Source: JANRLL01 sp033762715 | GTDB lineage: Bacteria > Pseudomonadota > Alphaproteobacteria > Rickettsiales > SXRF01 | DNA: 56,893 nucleotides | Direction: 5' to 3' | Assembly: GCA_033762715.1 (NCBI GenBank) | Contig: JANRLL010000002.1 | Span: 1-56,893 of the forward strand | Part shown: one piece after another, positions 7,793 through 16,146 of the stretch | Numbering within the stretch: the stretch's first letter is position 1 | How the letters are laid out: each line of letters starts with the position of its first letter | The notes under the pieces: model-generated | What the model saw: the letters and a program-made list of their open reading frames with translations, nothing else | Databases searched by the model: none | Told to the model about the DNA's origin: nothing | Translations under genes and position numbers: made by a program

Positions 7793-8716
7793 ATGAATGA
7801 TATAAAACACGCCGCAGAATTATTACAAGCTGGTGAGCTCGTCGCGTTTCCAACGGAGACGGTGTATGGGCTGGGTGCTGATGCGTGCTCGGATGAAGCG
7901 GTGGCCAAAATATATGAAACAAAAGGTCGTCCCAGTTTCAATCCGCTGATTGTGCATGTCACAACGAGTAATCAGCTATCCGATTATGTGGTGATGAATG
8001 CCAACGCGCAAACCTTAGCGACCGCTTTTTGGCCTGGCCCATTAACGCTAGTATTACCACGCAGTGTGAATTGCCCTTTGTCATTATTAGTAAGCGCAGG
8101 TTTGGATTCCGTTGCCATGCGCATTCCAGCCCATCCAGTTGCACATGCTTTATTACAAGCCGCACAGATGCCGATTGCTGCACCGAGCGCTAATCGTTCA
8201 GGCCGTATAAGCCCCACGCAAGCAAGCCATGTGCGCGATGAATTAGGCGAATCCATTTCCTGTATTCTAGAAGGCGGCGATTGCCAAATAGGACTTGAAT
8301 CAACGGTGATTGATCTATCAGGTGAGGTGCCGCGTATTTTGCGTCCAGGCAGCATTACCAAAGACATGATCGAATCGCATATTGGGCCCGTATTATCAGG
8401 AGGTGATGCGCAGATTAAATCACCTGGCATGTTAGAGAGTCATTATGCGCCCAGCAAGCCGCTACGACTGAACGCGACAAATCTGCAACCAGGCGAGGCA
8501 TTGCTTGCGTTTGGTGATGCATTGCCGACAGCTATTGTACAGAATCTCAGTGCCAAAAGCGACCTGCGTGAGGCGGCAGCGCATCTCTTTAAAATGCTGC
8601 GTCTATTGGATGCTAGCGATGCTGCGAGCATTGCCGTCATGCCGATTCCAGAAGAGGGATTAGGGATAGCAATTAACGACCGGTTGCGTCGGGCAGCAGC
8701 GCCCCGGCATAAATAA
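7793..8716 (+). CDS. tsaC: L-threonylcarbamoyladenylate synthase (Sua5/TsaC type)
   Basis: A 307-aa enzyme making threonylcarbamoyl-AMP from threonine, bicarbonate and ATP, the first step to t6A37 in ANN-decoding tRNAs. The YrdC domain shows F-P-T-E-T-V-Y-G-L-G, K-G-R-P-x-x-N-P-L, W-P-G-P-L-T-L-V and the S-A-N-R-S-G-R loop. The length and the motif S-P-G-M-L-E-S-H-Y-A-P at the linker mark the Sua5 form with an extra C-terminal domain rather than short TsaC. AAGG lies seven bases before the ATG. It is divergent from parA, sharing about 90 bases of intergenic DNA. Confidence 0.95.
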   Translation: MNDIKHAAELLQAGELVAFPTETVYGLGADACSDEAVAKIYETKGRPSFNPLIVHVTTSNQLSDYVVMNANAQTLATAFWPGPLTLVLPRSVNCPLSLLVSAGLDSVAMRIPAHPVAHALLQAAQMPIAAPSANRSGRISPTQASHVRDELGESISCILEGGDCQIGLESTVIDLSGEVPRILRPGSITKDMIESHIGPVLSGGDAQIKSPGMLESHYAPSKPLRLNATNLQPGEALLAFGDALPTAIVQNLSAKSDLREAAAHLFKMLRLLDASDAASIAVMPIPEEGLGIAINDRLRRAAAPRHK

Positions 8717-8783
8717 TACGTGCCTATTGCTTGATTATCTGTCAGAATTCCTCCATATTAATTAGTAAAAGGAGATCACATTC

Positions 8784-9158
8784 ATGACATCCAATTCAGG
8801 CTCTTCTCCCAAACCGCATCCACGTATTGGCGGGAAAAGTGACCCCGATGAGGTTTCAAGAAAGACCTTGCGTAAGCTTGTGGCCAAATCAACTGTTATT
8901 GCTGAGGCGCATATTGAAGCCGTAACCCAAGCCACCCTCGCACTTTATGAGGCATTGGCTGGAAATGTGAGTACATCTGCAGAAGGCATTACACAGTTGG
9001 AAACACAACTTATGCAATCCATCGAACTAGGTTTGTCATCCGAATATAAGGATTTAACCGCAAAAGAGGCGTATCAATCGTTTCATGACATGATTGAAGG
9101 CAATGTCCGTGGACGTAATGCCGCTAAGGGAGTCGAAACGGCATATACTCCGGGCTAA
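8784..9158 (+). CDS. Small hypothetical protein
   Basis: A 124-aa soluble protein I do not recognise. The N-terminus is polar and proline-rich; from about residue 28 it is predicted helical (V-S-R-K-T-L-R-K-L-V-A-K-S, then I-E-A-V-T-Q-A-T-L-A-L-Y-E-A-L-A), which could be a helical bundle. A strong AAGGAGA ribosome site lies nine bases before the ATG, so translation is likely. It follows tsaC by about 65 bases and its stop abuts that of the TetR gene on the other strand. Confidence 0.7.
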   Translation: MTSNSGSSPKPHPRIGGKSDPDEVSRKTLRKLVAKSTVIAEAHIEAVTQATLALYEALAGNVSTSAEGITQLETQLMQSIELGLSSEYKDLTAKEAYQSFHDMIEGNVRGRNAAKGVETAYTPG

Positions 9159-9791
9159 TTAAGCGGCGTCGCTTGCTTTATCGGCCGTCGCTTTCATAAA
9201 GCCCACTTTGCCCAACGAAATACGTTTATTAGGCAAGCTTTGTACCCAGGCCGTGAGGCGAGCGATTTCATCGGTGATGACTTGTGAGTTGCTGAAAGCT
9301 TTTGCCATAACTGTGCCACCTTGAATGCCGGCCATCAGTGACGTCGCATAGACTTGCGCTTGATCGTTATGCCCCAGCTGTTCAAATTGCTTCTTTGCCC
9401 ATTGTACAAAATCTTCAAAAATATTGGCAGCTGTTGCACTAACTTGGTCCTTATCGGCACGGCCATCTTCAATGGTGCGGCCAATGGGGCAGCCATATTT
9501 AGTATACTCGTCGCGCACTTTATCAAAGTAATTTAGCGCCTCAACTAAGCGTTGCCGTGGATCGGGAATATTCTCATCCAACACCATATAAGCTGCGGTG
9601 AATTGCTCTTTACGTTTGGCAATAGCAGCCAGCGCCAATTCTTCTTTGGTTTTGAAATAATAATAGACATTGCCAATGGGTATATCGGCGTGTGCTGCAA
9701 TATCCGCCAGAGAGGTCGCGTGCATACCACGTTGGTGAAACAAGATTGAAGCAGAATCAATCAGACGTTCGCGCTTATTCGGGTTTGACAT
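9159..9791 (-). CDS. TetR/AcrR family transcriptional regulator
   Basis: A 210-aa dimeric repressor. The N-terminal HTH is typical: R-L-I-D-S-A-S-x-L-F, G-x-x-A-T-S-L-A-D-I-A, I-P-I-G-N-V-Y-Y-Y-F-K-T-K-E-E-L (about residues 10-55). The C-terminal ligand domain contains C-P-I-G-R-T-I-E-D-G, resembling the TetR_C group found with YcdC/NemR-like regulators. That cysteine could sense electrophiles, by analogy with NemR, which is only an inference. AGGAT precedes the ATG. No obvious target gene is divergent from it; it may act at a distance. Confidence 0.88.
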   Translation of the reverse strand: MSNPNKRERLIDSASILFHQRGMHATSLADIAAHADIPIGNVYYYFKTKEELALAAIAKRKEQFTAAYMVLDENIPDPRQRLVEALNYFDKVRDEYTKYGCPIGRTIEDGRADKDQVSATAANIFEDFVQWAKKQFEQLGHNDQAQVYATSLMAGIQGGTVMAKAFSNSQVITDEIARLTAWVQSLPNKRISLGKVGFMKATADKASDAA

Positions 9792-9863
9792 GCAATATCC
9801 TGTAAATGAGTTAGTTGGCAGACTTAATAGATTAACTGATTTTTATGTGATTGCAAGCCAAGC

Positions 9864-10256
9864 TTAAGGCTGCACTGCCACTTGCTTAGCCATTTGCAAC
9901 TTCAATCCTTGGTTGGTCAGCGCATAAAAACAGGCGATATTCGTATTGGTCTGGCCTTTGTCATTTTGCACCACAACCGGCAAAACAAAGGCGACACCAC
10001 GATCGGCATTATCCCAGTAAAAAGTCTGATACACCTCGCGCGAAATATCGTCGCTAAAAGCAAGTGAACCGGTTGGCTGAATTTTGATAGTGTTTTTGGC
10101 TTTGCTGACAGCTTGTGCAAGGCATTGCTTTTGCAGCGCCTGCTTCGCATGACCGATCGCATATTCCTTATCGCGCACATATTGCGTCTCTTCCATCGCC
10201 GATGCCATATCTGCGATCAAACAAAAAGATAATGTGGCTAGAAGAATACGTATCAT
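9864..10256 (-). CDS. Exported hypothetical protein, second gene of the B12-riboswitch operon
   Basis: A 130-aa protein with a clear signal peptide (M-I-R-I-L-L-A-T-L-S-F-C-L-I-A, cleavage near S-A-M), so it should be periplasmic or outer-membrane associated. The mature part has two cysteines (Q-K-Q-C-L and N-I-A-C-F) that could form a disulfide. I do not recognise the family. Its ATG overlaps the stop of the 481-aa gene by four bases (ATGA), so the two are translationally coupled and share the upstream cobalamin riboswitch. A role in B12 uptake or in a B12-saving response is inference only. Confidence 0.7.
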   Translation of the reverse strand: MIRILLATLSFCLIADMASAMEETQYVRDKEYAIGHAKQALQKQCLAQAVSKAKNTIKIQPTGSLAFSDDISREVYQTFYWDNADRGVAFVLPVVVQNDKGQTNTNIACFYALTNQGLKLQMAKQVAVQP

Positions 10257-11698
10257 GCGGCGCGGCCTCCACCTCCGATAACCGGTATGGCCTCGGCACC
10301 TGCGTTCAATATTTTTCGGATGAAGTCAGTCAGTCCTGGGCTTACAAATGCGCCTGGCTTGCTCACTGAATTTTGCAGCACTTCTAAAATATCCACACCG
10401 ATCAAATCCGGTTTGGGTTGCAGAGGTTTTTGTTTTACATCCACACCAGCTGATAGCGCAATTAACTGCAATTTGCCTAATAGTTTTTCATTATCCTGCA
10501 CCACTGGTAATAGATCTTCCGCAGACGCTCGAGCAATGATGGAAGCCGCAGCAACAGCCTGATCCATCGGCAAAATCTGGATACCGTCTTTTTTCATTTC
10601 TGCTTCTAGATTGGCTTTAATTTTTTGCACGCGTGCATCACCCATCGCAGCACCTTCGCCCAGATAGTCATAGGCAAGCGACATGCTGACTTGGGTGTAT
10701 TTACGCACCAGGTCACGCGCTTTGGTTTCAACATCAATCAACCCTTGCACAGGACGTTGTTGAGAGAGCGCATGATGCAGCTGCACCGAAAGCAACATCT
10801 TTAATGCTAAGATACGATCGAGCTGAGTTGATTCTTGTTCAAAATCCTGCAGCTGACGCAGCGGTTGCGTAGCGCGGTTTAAGTTCTCCGCCAGCGCCTG
10901 AATACGAACCTGGTTGGCTTGTGGATCGGCTTTATAGCGGGCCAATGCTTCATCATCGACAAAGTTTTTGCCGAGCATTTTAACACCACGCGCACCCATA
11001 ACACCAAGCACGTCGGTGACCAAATCAGCAGCATAGACTGGGTCTTGATGTACTTCACCGCTGAGTGCAACGATTTTGCCAATAGGCAAGAAGCGGCCTG
11101 CTTGCACCAATGTCTGGTATTTATTTGCAGCATCTTGGATGATTTGCGGATTGTTGCGATAATAGTCGCGCTCCATCATATATTTATCACGGCGCGATTC
11201 TTCTTTTTTATGGCGATCATTATAGGCAGAAGGCGTTGCATTATCTTTTTCAAGGGGTGCAAAATCCAATTTGCGAATACGGTCCTCGCTTTCGCTGATC
11301 ATGATCGACAAATACTCGTCGACCAGGCGGTTTATGTAACCTTCCTTAATCGTGCGTTCTGCGCCATCGGTTTCTAATTTGCGCCTGAAAGCTGTTTGCA
11401 GCATCTGCATAGCAGTACGGCTTTGATCGCTGACACCGGCACTATAATCGCCATACATGCCATGATTGATGCGTTTAATAATCAATAAATCCGATTGGAT
11501 TTGATCATTGGGAATAATGCCGCTATTGCGCAATGCTTGAATGGTGCGTAGTTCACCAAAAAGGGACAAATCAATGACGGTGGGTGCTTGCGTAGGAGAG
11601 GCTGCTGCAACAGCAGGAGCTGCTTTTGCTTCGGCGGCAGATGGCTGAGCAACATTATTTGTTTCGTCTGCAATGCCGGATACGACTGGGGTATTCAT
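10253..11698 (-). CDS. Hypothetical protein, first gene of the B12-riboswitch operon
   Basis: A 481-aa, mostly helical, soluble protein that I do not recognise. It has no signal peptide. Residues 10-45 are Ala/Pro-rich and disordered; the rest alternates charged amphipathic helices (for example E-S-E-D-R-I-R-K-L and K-K-E-E-S-R-R-D-K-Y). A Gly-rich C-terminus (I-P-V-I-G-G-G-G-R-A-A) ends the chain. The ATG at 11698 follows a GGAGGG site and is preferred over the ATG at 11710. It is the first gene after a cobalamin riboswitch (155 bases away), so expression should drop when cobalamin is plentiful. None of the known B12-riboswitch targets (BtuB, CbtAB, MetE, NrdAB-type, cob genes) resembles it. 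Confidence 0.72.
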   Translation of the reverse strand: MNTPVVSGIADETNNVAQPSAAEAKAAPAVAAASPTQAPTVIDLSLFGELRTIQALRNSGIIPNDQIQSDLLIIKRINHGMYGDYSAGVSDQSRTAMQMLQTAFRRKLETDGAERTIKEGYINRLVDEYLSIMISESEDRIRKLDFAPLEKDNATPSAYNDRHKKEESRRDKYMMERDYYRNNPQIIQDAANKYQTLVQAGRFLPIGKIVALSGEVHQDPVYAADLVTDVLGVMGARGVKMLGKNFVDDEALARYKADPQANQVRIQALAENLNRATQPLRQLQDFEQESTQLDRILALKMLLSVQLHHALSQQRPVQGLIDVETKARDLVRKYTQVSMSLAYDYLGEGAAMGDARVQKIKANLEAEMKKDGIQILPMDQAVAAASIIARASAEDLLPVVQDNEKLLGKLQLIALSAGVDVKQKPLQPKPDLIGVDILEVLQNSVSKPGAFVSPGLTDFIRKILNAGAEAIPVIGGGGRAA

Positions 11699-11717
11699 TA
11701 AGCCCTCCATGATTGTT

Positions 11718-11852
11718 GATATTGATGACCTCTTTCTGATGGTTCAGAAAAAAATCACACGTGTCATCATATTACGGAAGGACAGCTCACTGTTCTCACA
11801 GAAAGCTCCACTACCCTGGCAAAACACCCCGTCCGCCGAGCAACATATGACA
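11718..11852 (-). promoter_or_regulatory. Probable expression platform of the cobalamin riboswitch
   Basis: Between the aptamer and the first gene the minus strand can form several hairpins. GTGTCAT, right after the aptamer, can pair with ATGACAC, which is followed within a few bases by seven T. Inside lies GGAGCT..CTGT-GAGA-ACAG..AGCT.TCC. Just downstream is TTTCTGA-ACCA-TCAGAAA. This would fit a terminator/antiterminator switch, but the pairing was read by eye. The stretch contains no convincing open frame; the only ATG-initiated frames are about 8-11 codons. Confidence 0.4.
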
Positions 11853-12014
11853 CTTAGTAGCAGGTCTCCTGGCTTGCGGATCATCGCCTTTGGCCGTCTT
11901 CCCAAACCTTACATGGTTCAGTGACATAAGCGCCTTAGGCTACCGCTTACAGTTGCGGGGACAGCTTGAGTTTTACACCCAATTCCCTATTAATCCCTCT
12001 CGGGAACTACTTAG
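11853..12014 (-). ncRNA. Cobalamin (B12) riboswitch
   Basis: Read on the minus strand, the conserved boxes appear in order: AATAGGGAA (11983-11991), a G-G-T-G segment, GCTG, CCCCGCAACTGTAA (11947-11960), a C-A-C-T-G segment, GGGAAGACGG, and the B12 box GCCAGGAGACCTGC (11860-11873). This is the RF00174 layout. The ends CTAAGTAG (12007-12014) and CTACTAAG (11853-11860) pair at seven of eight positions as P1. A promoter places the transcription start at its 5' edge. Known cobalamin riboswitches repress downstream genes when adenosyl- or methylcobalamin binds. Here the downstream genes are the unknown 481-aa and 130-aa proteins. Confidence 0.95.
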
Positions 12015-12019
12015 GCTAT

Positions 12020-12048
12020 TCAATAGCAACTATTGCCTGGGCTGTCAA
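12020..12048 (-). promoter_or_regulatory. Promoter of the riboswitch operon
   Basis: On the minus strand: -35 TTGACA (12043-12048), a perfect match; a 17-base spacer; and -10 TATTGA (12020-12025) preceded by TGC, an extended -10. Transcription would start about at 12013, the first base of the riboswitch P1 stem, so promoter and aptamer fit each other exactly. Confidence 0.8.
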
Positions 12049-12071
12049 TTTACTTAATAAATAGTTACCAA

Positions 12072-12102
12072 CAAAAAACCCCCGCCGAAGCGAGGGCTTT
12101 TG
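12072..12102 (-). terminator. Rho-independent terminator of the OmpA-family gene
   Basis: On the minus strand: stem CCCTCGC / GCGGGGG (one G-T pair) with a TTCG loop, followed by six T. It lies 20-50 bases after the stop of the OmpA-family gene and insulates the riboswitch operon promoter from it. Confidence 0.88.
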
Positions 12103-12120
12103 TAATGGCCTGAGCAGGAA

Positions 12121-12720
12121 TTAGTACTGACGGTTCAGTACGATTTCCACGCGACGCTCTTCTTTCATACAAGCGATACGTTCTTTGCGCTCTTTGACAT
12201 CTTTACATTCTGTGGTGGGGGCTTTGCCAGCGCCGCGAATGTCTGATTTTTCAGGGGTAATGCCCAGGCGAATCAGCGGACGCAGATAATCCGTTACCGC
12301 ATCTACACGCTTGTTAGACAGTTTTTGGTTATAGCTATCAGTACCGAATTGATCGGTATAGCCAACGATGCGCACATCGGTAATACGCTTGGAATCGTTG
12401 ATGATCTTAGCCAACGCGTTCAATTTCGTTTTTTCCGATTCGGTCAGTTCAGCCTTGTTGAAATCAAAATAAATGGTGCGCTCGTCTTTGCTTGCAAAAA
12501 TTTGAGGAGCAGGAGCAGGGGCTGCAACTGGAACCGGCGCTTGTTTAGGTGCGCAAGGATCTTCATTACCCATCCATTTGGTACGCACGCATTTACCGTT
12601 TTGATCCACAATTGAATTGCTGTTTTTATCATAGGCCGCATCTTCAGAAGGTGCTGCTAATACCGACATAGGCATGATCATTACCATGAGCGCCAAAAGC
12701 TTTAACCAATTGTTTTTCAT
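12121..12720 (-). CDS. OmpA-family C-terminal domain protein
   Basis: A 199-aa exported protein. A signal peptide of about 23 residues ends at S-V-L-A-A-P. After a Pro/Ala linker comes an OmpA C-terminal peptidoglycan-binding domain: I-Y-F-D-F-N-K-A-E-L, V-G-Y-T-D-Q-F-G-T-D-S-Y-N, L-S-N-K-R-V-D-A-V, and a final R-R-V-E-I. The Asp and Arg that bind meso-diaminopimelate are present. Two Cys pairs (one before the domain, one in E-C-K-D-V...I-A-C-M) suggest disulfides. There is no beta-barrel, so it is a periplasmic wall-binding protein rather than a porin. It has its own terminator and looks monocistronic. Confidence 0.9.
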   Translation of the reverse strand: MKNNWLKLLALMVMIMPMSVLAAPSEDAAYDKNSNSIVDQNGKCVRTKWMGNEDPCAPKQAPVPVAAPAPAPQIFASKDERTIYFDFNKAELTESEKTKLNALAKIINDSKRITDVRIVGYTDQFGTDSYNQKLSNKRVDAVTDYLRPLIRLGITPEKSDIRGAGKAPTTECKDVKERKERIACMKEERRVEIVLNRQY

Positions 12721-12802
12721 AACCTTTACCTTGTTTGTGGTGAATTAGGAGATTCAGAGCCTAGCATGTTTTTTTTGAGGGGCAAGCATTAAGGTATCTT
12801 AT

Positions 12803-12836
12803 TGTTATAAATAGATAATAATTTAACATTATCTAT
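12803..12836 (+). promoter_or_regulatory. Extended -10 promoter followed by a perfect 9-8-9 inverted repeat
   Basis: TGTTATAAA (12803-12811) is an extended -10. Starting at its last base, ATAGATAAT (12811-12819) and ATTATCTAT (12828-12836) form a perfect inverted repeat with an 8-base spacer. Its place just after the -10 fits an operator, or a hairpin at the 5' end of the mRNA. The next gene begins 86 bases on. Confidence 0.5.
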
Positions 12837-12921
12837 CTCTTAACCTTCATAGAATTGTCATACAATTTTTAACCAATTTGCGCCATAATACCAAGATAAA
12901 ATGAGTAAGGCGTAGCACGTT

Positions 12922-15900
12922 ATGGTCAAACCACCCGATGGTCCGTCATTGGATGCACTTCTAAGCAGCATGGAGCGCGTTGCGTCCGGCACCAAGCCGG
13001 CCGATGGTGTTGGTGCGCCGGCAAATGCCAATAGAACCGAGCGTTGGCTCCAAGATTTTATCAGAAAGTTATCCGTCGAAGATCTTACCCCACCCACAGA
13101 TTCTGTCGCCAGAAGGGCTTGGGCAGACGCCCATATTCCTGTGCCCAATGAATTCTCACCCCGCGAGCTTCACAGCTTGATTGGCGAGTTGGATAAAATC
13201 CGCTCACAAACAGTGGAAGCGGGTAATGTATTGCCCAACACCATACGCCATTTATCCGAGCAATTTGCGCACACAACGGCAACCTTGCAAAGTCCCTGGC
13301 CACGCAAGGAATTTGAACATTTATTACCATCTACCGTTACCCAATTGCGCGCCGCCATAGGTACGCGCTTATCCGAAGGCAACGTATCCAAAGCCCTTGT
13401 CCATAGCTGGAGAAATATAAGTGAACTGGAACGCGCCCATGCCGCTAATGCGGAAGTCCAAGAACTTTCCGGCATTGCAGAACAGCGTGTTACAGATTTG
13501 CTATATCAGCAAGACACAGGCGGCTACACAAATGAAATGCCTCCAACAGCGAGAGGGGCTATTAGTAACCATCCAACTGAAGTTTTCACATTACCAACAG
13601 CAGAAGAACTTGGATTGGTTCCGGCAGCAGCTAAAACACCGACAGAAACCTGGCTGCATGAATTTGAGCAACAGCTGAAACAAGAAGCAACCCAAAAGCC
13701 CACCGATCTCGCAAGCACGCTACATGGTTTTAAACCCATTCCGCAAAGCGGTGAAATTGGTGTAGCAGAATTAAAAACCATTGCTGAGCATTTGAGCGGG
13801 ATCAGCACAGCGCGTCGCGCTGCTGGTCAGAGTGAATCACTGCTATTGCTAAATACACTCAGCCATATCAGTGCGCTTGAAGCGCTTAGCGCCCCCCTGC
13901 CAACGTTATCACCGGCGGCACGGCTTGCCTTTGAGCAAATTACGCATGGTAACAGAACCTTGACCGCCGATTCACTCGAATCATTGGCCTTGCCAGCCCA
14001 GGACACTAAAGCATTGCTCGATCATTTGAACCATTCCGTAAAAACCCGCTTGGTTGATGAGGCTGATAAAACGGGATTGTGGAGACTAACCGAAGATGTA
14101 ATGGGCGCAGAGCATCGTCCGATTTATGAATCGCGCAAGGTGCTAAACCATGCCTATGTAAATGGCCTGGGTCCTTTTGCAGAAGCGCTGCCTGACATTA
14201 ATACCGCACCAACAATTGCGGCCGATCCGGTTACCGAGCCACAATTTACGATCAACGATGCTCCCACTATTGCCGAACCAGCGCCTGCGGGGCAAAAAGT
14301 AGTTCCTATGGATCCCGAAGAGCGCGCACTTCTACCTGAAGGATTCGATATTTCAACCGCTGAAACACGAGTTGATCTTCCAAAACTCGTTATACCCGAT
14401 GCAGAACTTCCGCCAGGCTTGCGAGCAGAGATCGCGCCTGTTGTTACACCTATCATTGAGCCTGTAGTAGCAGCTCCAACGCCGGCAGCGCCTAAGCACT
14501 CTGTGATCGACGTGCCGTTTGCTGCATCTGAAAAAGCAATACCACGCGCTTACACCGATGAGCATATTGAAGGCGTGGTAAAAGAGATTCATGCTACAGC
14601 CGATAGGTTGCGTGTTCGACCTATTAGCGAAGGTCAATCGGTTATCGAACGCCGCTTGGGCGATATGATATCGGGCAAAGAATTTGGCGTGCCCATGACC
14701 GATTCGGATATGAAAGCGCTGAAGAAAGCTCTCTTATCATCGCAAATTAAAATGACCGATCCAAAAGCTCGTGCCTATGTCGTCAAAGCATACGAGCAGG
14801 CTTCTATTCGTCCTGAGCAAACATTGGCAAGCATTGGCTTGAGCGAAGTTGATCGTTTGATCGAAGGAATTAAAGACGGTAAAATTCCTACCTACCATAA
14901 AGATATTATTGGCCTCTCAGGTAAGGACCGAAGCTATTTAATCGACAGCCTCAAGCTTGATACTGAATTTGCCCAGCGCGAATTAGCCCCACACGCAAGT
15001 GTGATGCAGCGAGCGCTTGTTGATTTAGAAGCAATTCATCCTTTGCTTACGACCTCAGCCGCAGGCAATGCCATCACAGCTGATGCCACTAAAACACTTA
15101 CCCTTGAACAGTTAGAGCTATTGAAAGATACCTTAGCGCATGAATGGAAACAGCGCCGTGAATTGGCATATGCTGTACCTAAATCACTGAAAGAGAATTT
15201 TGATCATGTGATGGGCGCGCACATGGAATTAAAATTTGCCCCTAAAATTGAAGTCCCCGTGGCACCGGCGCCGACTGCTATTGATCATGAAGCTCATTTT
15301 GCTGAAATGAAAGCCTGGGAAGATGCGTTCCCACTTGATGGCCCACCTACCGCTGCTAAAGAAATTCCTAAATCGCAGCCTGTTGTCGTACAACAACCAC
15401 CCAAACCGATTACGCCGTCACCTGCTGCCACTATTGTGGCGCAGCCTAAACCAGCCACTCCAGCGCCAAAGCCTGTTGTGCCTCCGGTAGCAGAAACGCT
15501 AGGCAAGCCAGGTGCTGTACCACCCATTGCAAAACAGGGTACGTCTTCAGGCGAAGTGGCAGCCGTTATTCCAGGCGCAGCAAAACCTACGCCAGCACCT
15601 AAAATGCCGCCTAAAGCAGTGCCTAAATCAAAAACACCAGCAGCCACACCTGCCAAACCGCTTAAAAAAGCACCCGCAGTTAAACCGGCGCCCCAATCGC
15701 TTGGCCCTATTGATCCTACCATTGAACGGGAAATTCGCCTCAACGGCCCTGCGCATGCTGTAACACCACCACTTCCTACGCCAACACCAGTACCGGAAAC
15801 GCTTCCTAGTGGTGCTACAACTATTGTTTCGCCGGTCGTTGTTGCAACTGAACCGGAAGCAGGGCGTGTGGTTGAAACCATTCTGACCCATACAGCACCA

Positions 15901-16146
15901 GCAACGGTAGTACCCGCACGCATATCTGAAAATATGGGCCGCTTTACCGAAGCGCTCAATGACGCACGCCTTGCTACCCAGGCCCGTATCGCTCACACAG
16001 GCGGCTCTATTGCCAAAACGCTGGGCCTTGGTTTAGGTGTAGTCGTAGGTATGGCTGCACTCAGCGAACTCACAAAATCGAACAGAAAAAACAAAGCGCT
16101 TGATGCGCTCAATCAACCTAACGGTCGAGGTATAGATAATGGCTGA
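12922..16146 (+). CDS. Large Ala/Pro-rich hypothetical protein with internal repeat and C-terminal membrane segment
   Basis: A 1074-aa protein that I do not recognise. Two repeated units are visible: residues about 39-115 (T-E-R-W-L-Q-D-F...N-T-I-R-H-L-S-E-Q) and about 241-320 (T-E-T-W-L-H-E-F...N-T-L-S-H-I-S-A-L). A helical region lies at about 540-730. Residues about 776-935 are Pro/Ala/Lys-rich and disordered. One glycine-rich hydrophobic segment (L-G-L-G-L-G-V-V-V-G-M-A-A-L) near 1030-1050 may cross the membrane. There is no signal peptide. It overlaps the next gene by eight bases. A surface, envelope-spanning or secreted role is possible but unproven. An AAGGCG site lies 12-13 bases before the ATG, rather far. 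Confidence 0.75.
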   Translation: MVKPPDGPSLDALLSSMERVASGTKPADGVGAPANANRTERWLQDFIRKLSVEDLTPPTDSVARRAWADAHIPVPNEFSPRELHSLIGELDKIRSQTVEAGNVLPNTIRHLSEQFAHTTATLQSPWPRKEFEHLLPSTVTQLRAAIGTRLSEGNVSKALVHSWRNISELERAHAANAEVQELSGIAEQRVTDLLYQQDTGGYTNEMPPTARGAISNHPTEVFTLPTAEELGLVPAAAKTPTETWLHEFEQQLKQEATQKPTDLASTLHGFKPIPQSGEIGVAELKTIAEHLSGISTARRAAGQSESLLLLNTLSHISALEALSAPLPTLSPAARLAFEQITHGNRTLTADSLESLALPAQDTKALLDHLNHSVKTRLVDEADKTGLWRLTEDVMGAEHRPIYESRKVLNHAYVNGLGPFAEALPDINTAPTIAADPVTEPQFTINDAPTIAEPAPAGQKVVPMDPEERALLPEGFDISTAETRVDLPKLVIPDAELPPGLRAEIAPVVTPIIEPVVAAPTPAAPKHSVIDVPFAASEKAIPRAYTDEHIEGVVKEIHATADRLRVRPISEGQSVIERRLGDMISGKEFGVPMTDSDMKALKKALLSSQIKMTDPKARAYVVKAYEQASIRPEQTLASIGLSEVDRLIEGIKDGKIPTYHKDIIGLSGKDRSYLIDSLKLDTEFAQRELAPHASVMQRALVDLEAIHPLLTTSAAGNAITADATKTLTLEQLELLKDTLAHEWKQRRELAYAVPKSLKENFDHVMGAHMELKFAPKIEVPVAPAPTAIDHEAHFAEMKAWEDAFPLDGPPTAAKEIPKSQPVVVQQPPKPITPSPAATIVAQPKPATPAPKPVVPPVAETLGKPGAVPPIAKQGTSSGEVAAVIPGAAKPTPAPKMPPKAVPKSKTPAATPAKPLKKAPAVKPAPQSLGPIDPTIEREIRLNGPAHAVTPPLPTPTPVPETLPSGATTIVSPVVVATEPEAGRVVETILTHTAPATVVPARISENMGRFTEALNDARLATQARIAHTGGSIAKTLGLGLGVVVGMAALSELTKSNRKNKALDALNQPNGRGIDNG

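Noticed and set aside
11698..11850. Short leader peptides between riboswitch and first gene
   Set aside because: The frames are about 8-11 codons and none has a clear ribosome site.
15294..15959. 221-codon open frame opposite the Pro/Ala-rich part of the 1074-aa gene
   Set aside because: Gly/Ala/Thr-rich shadow of the proline-rich coding sequence; composition alone explains it.
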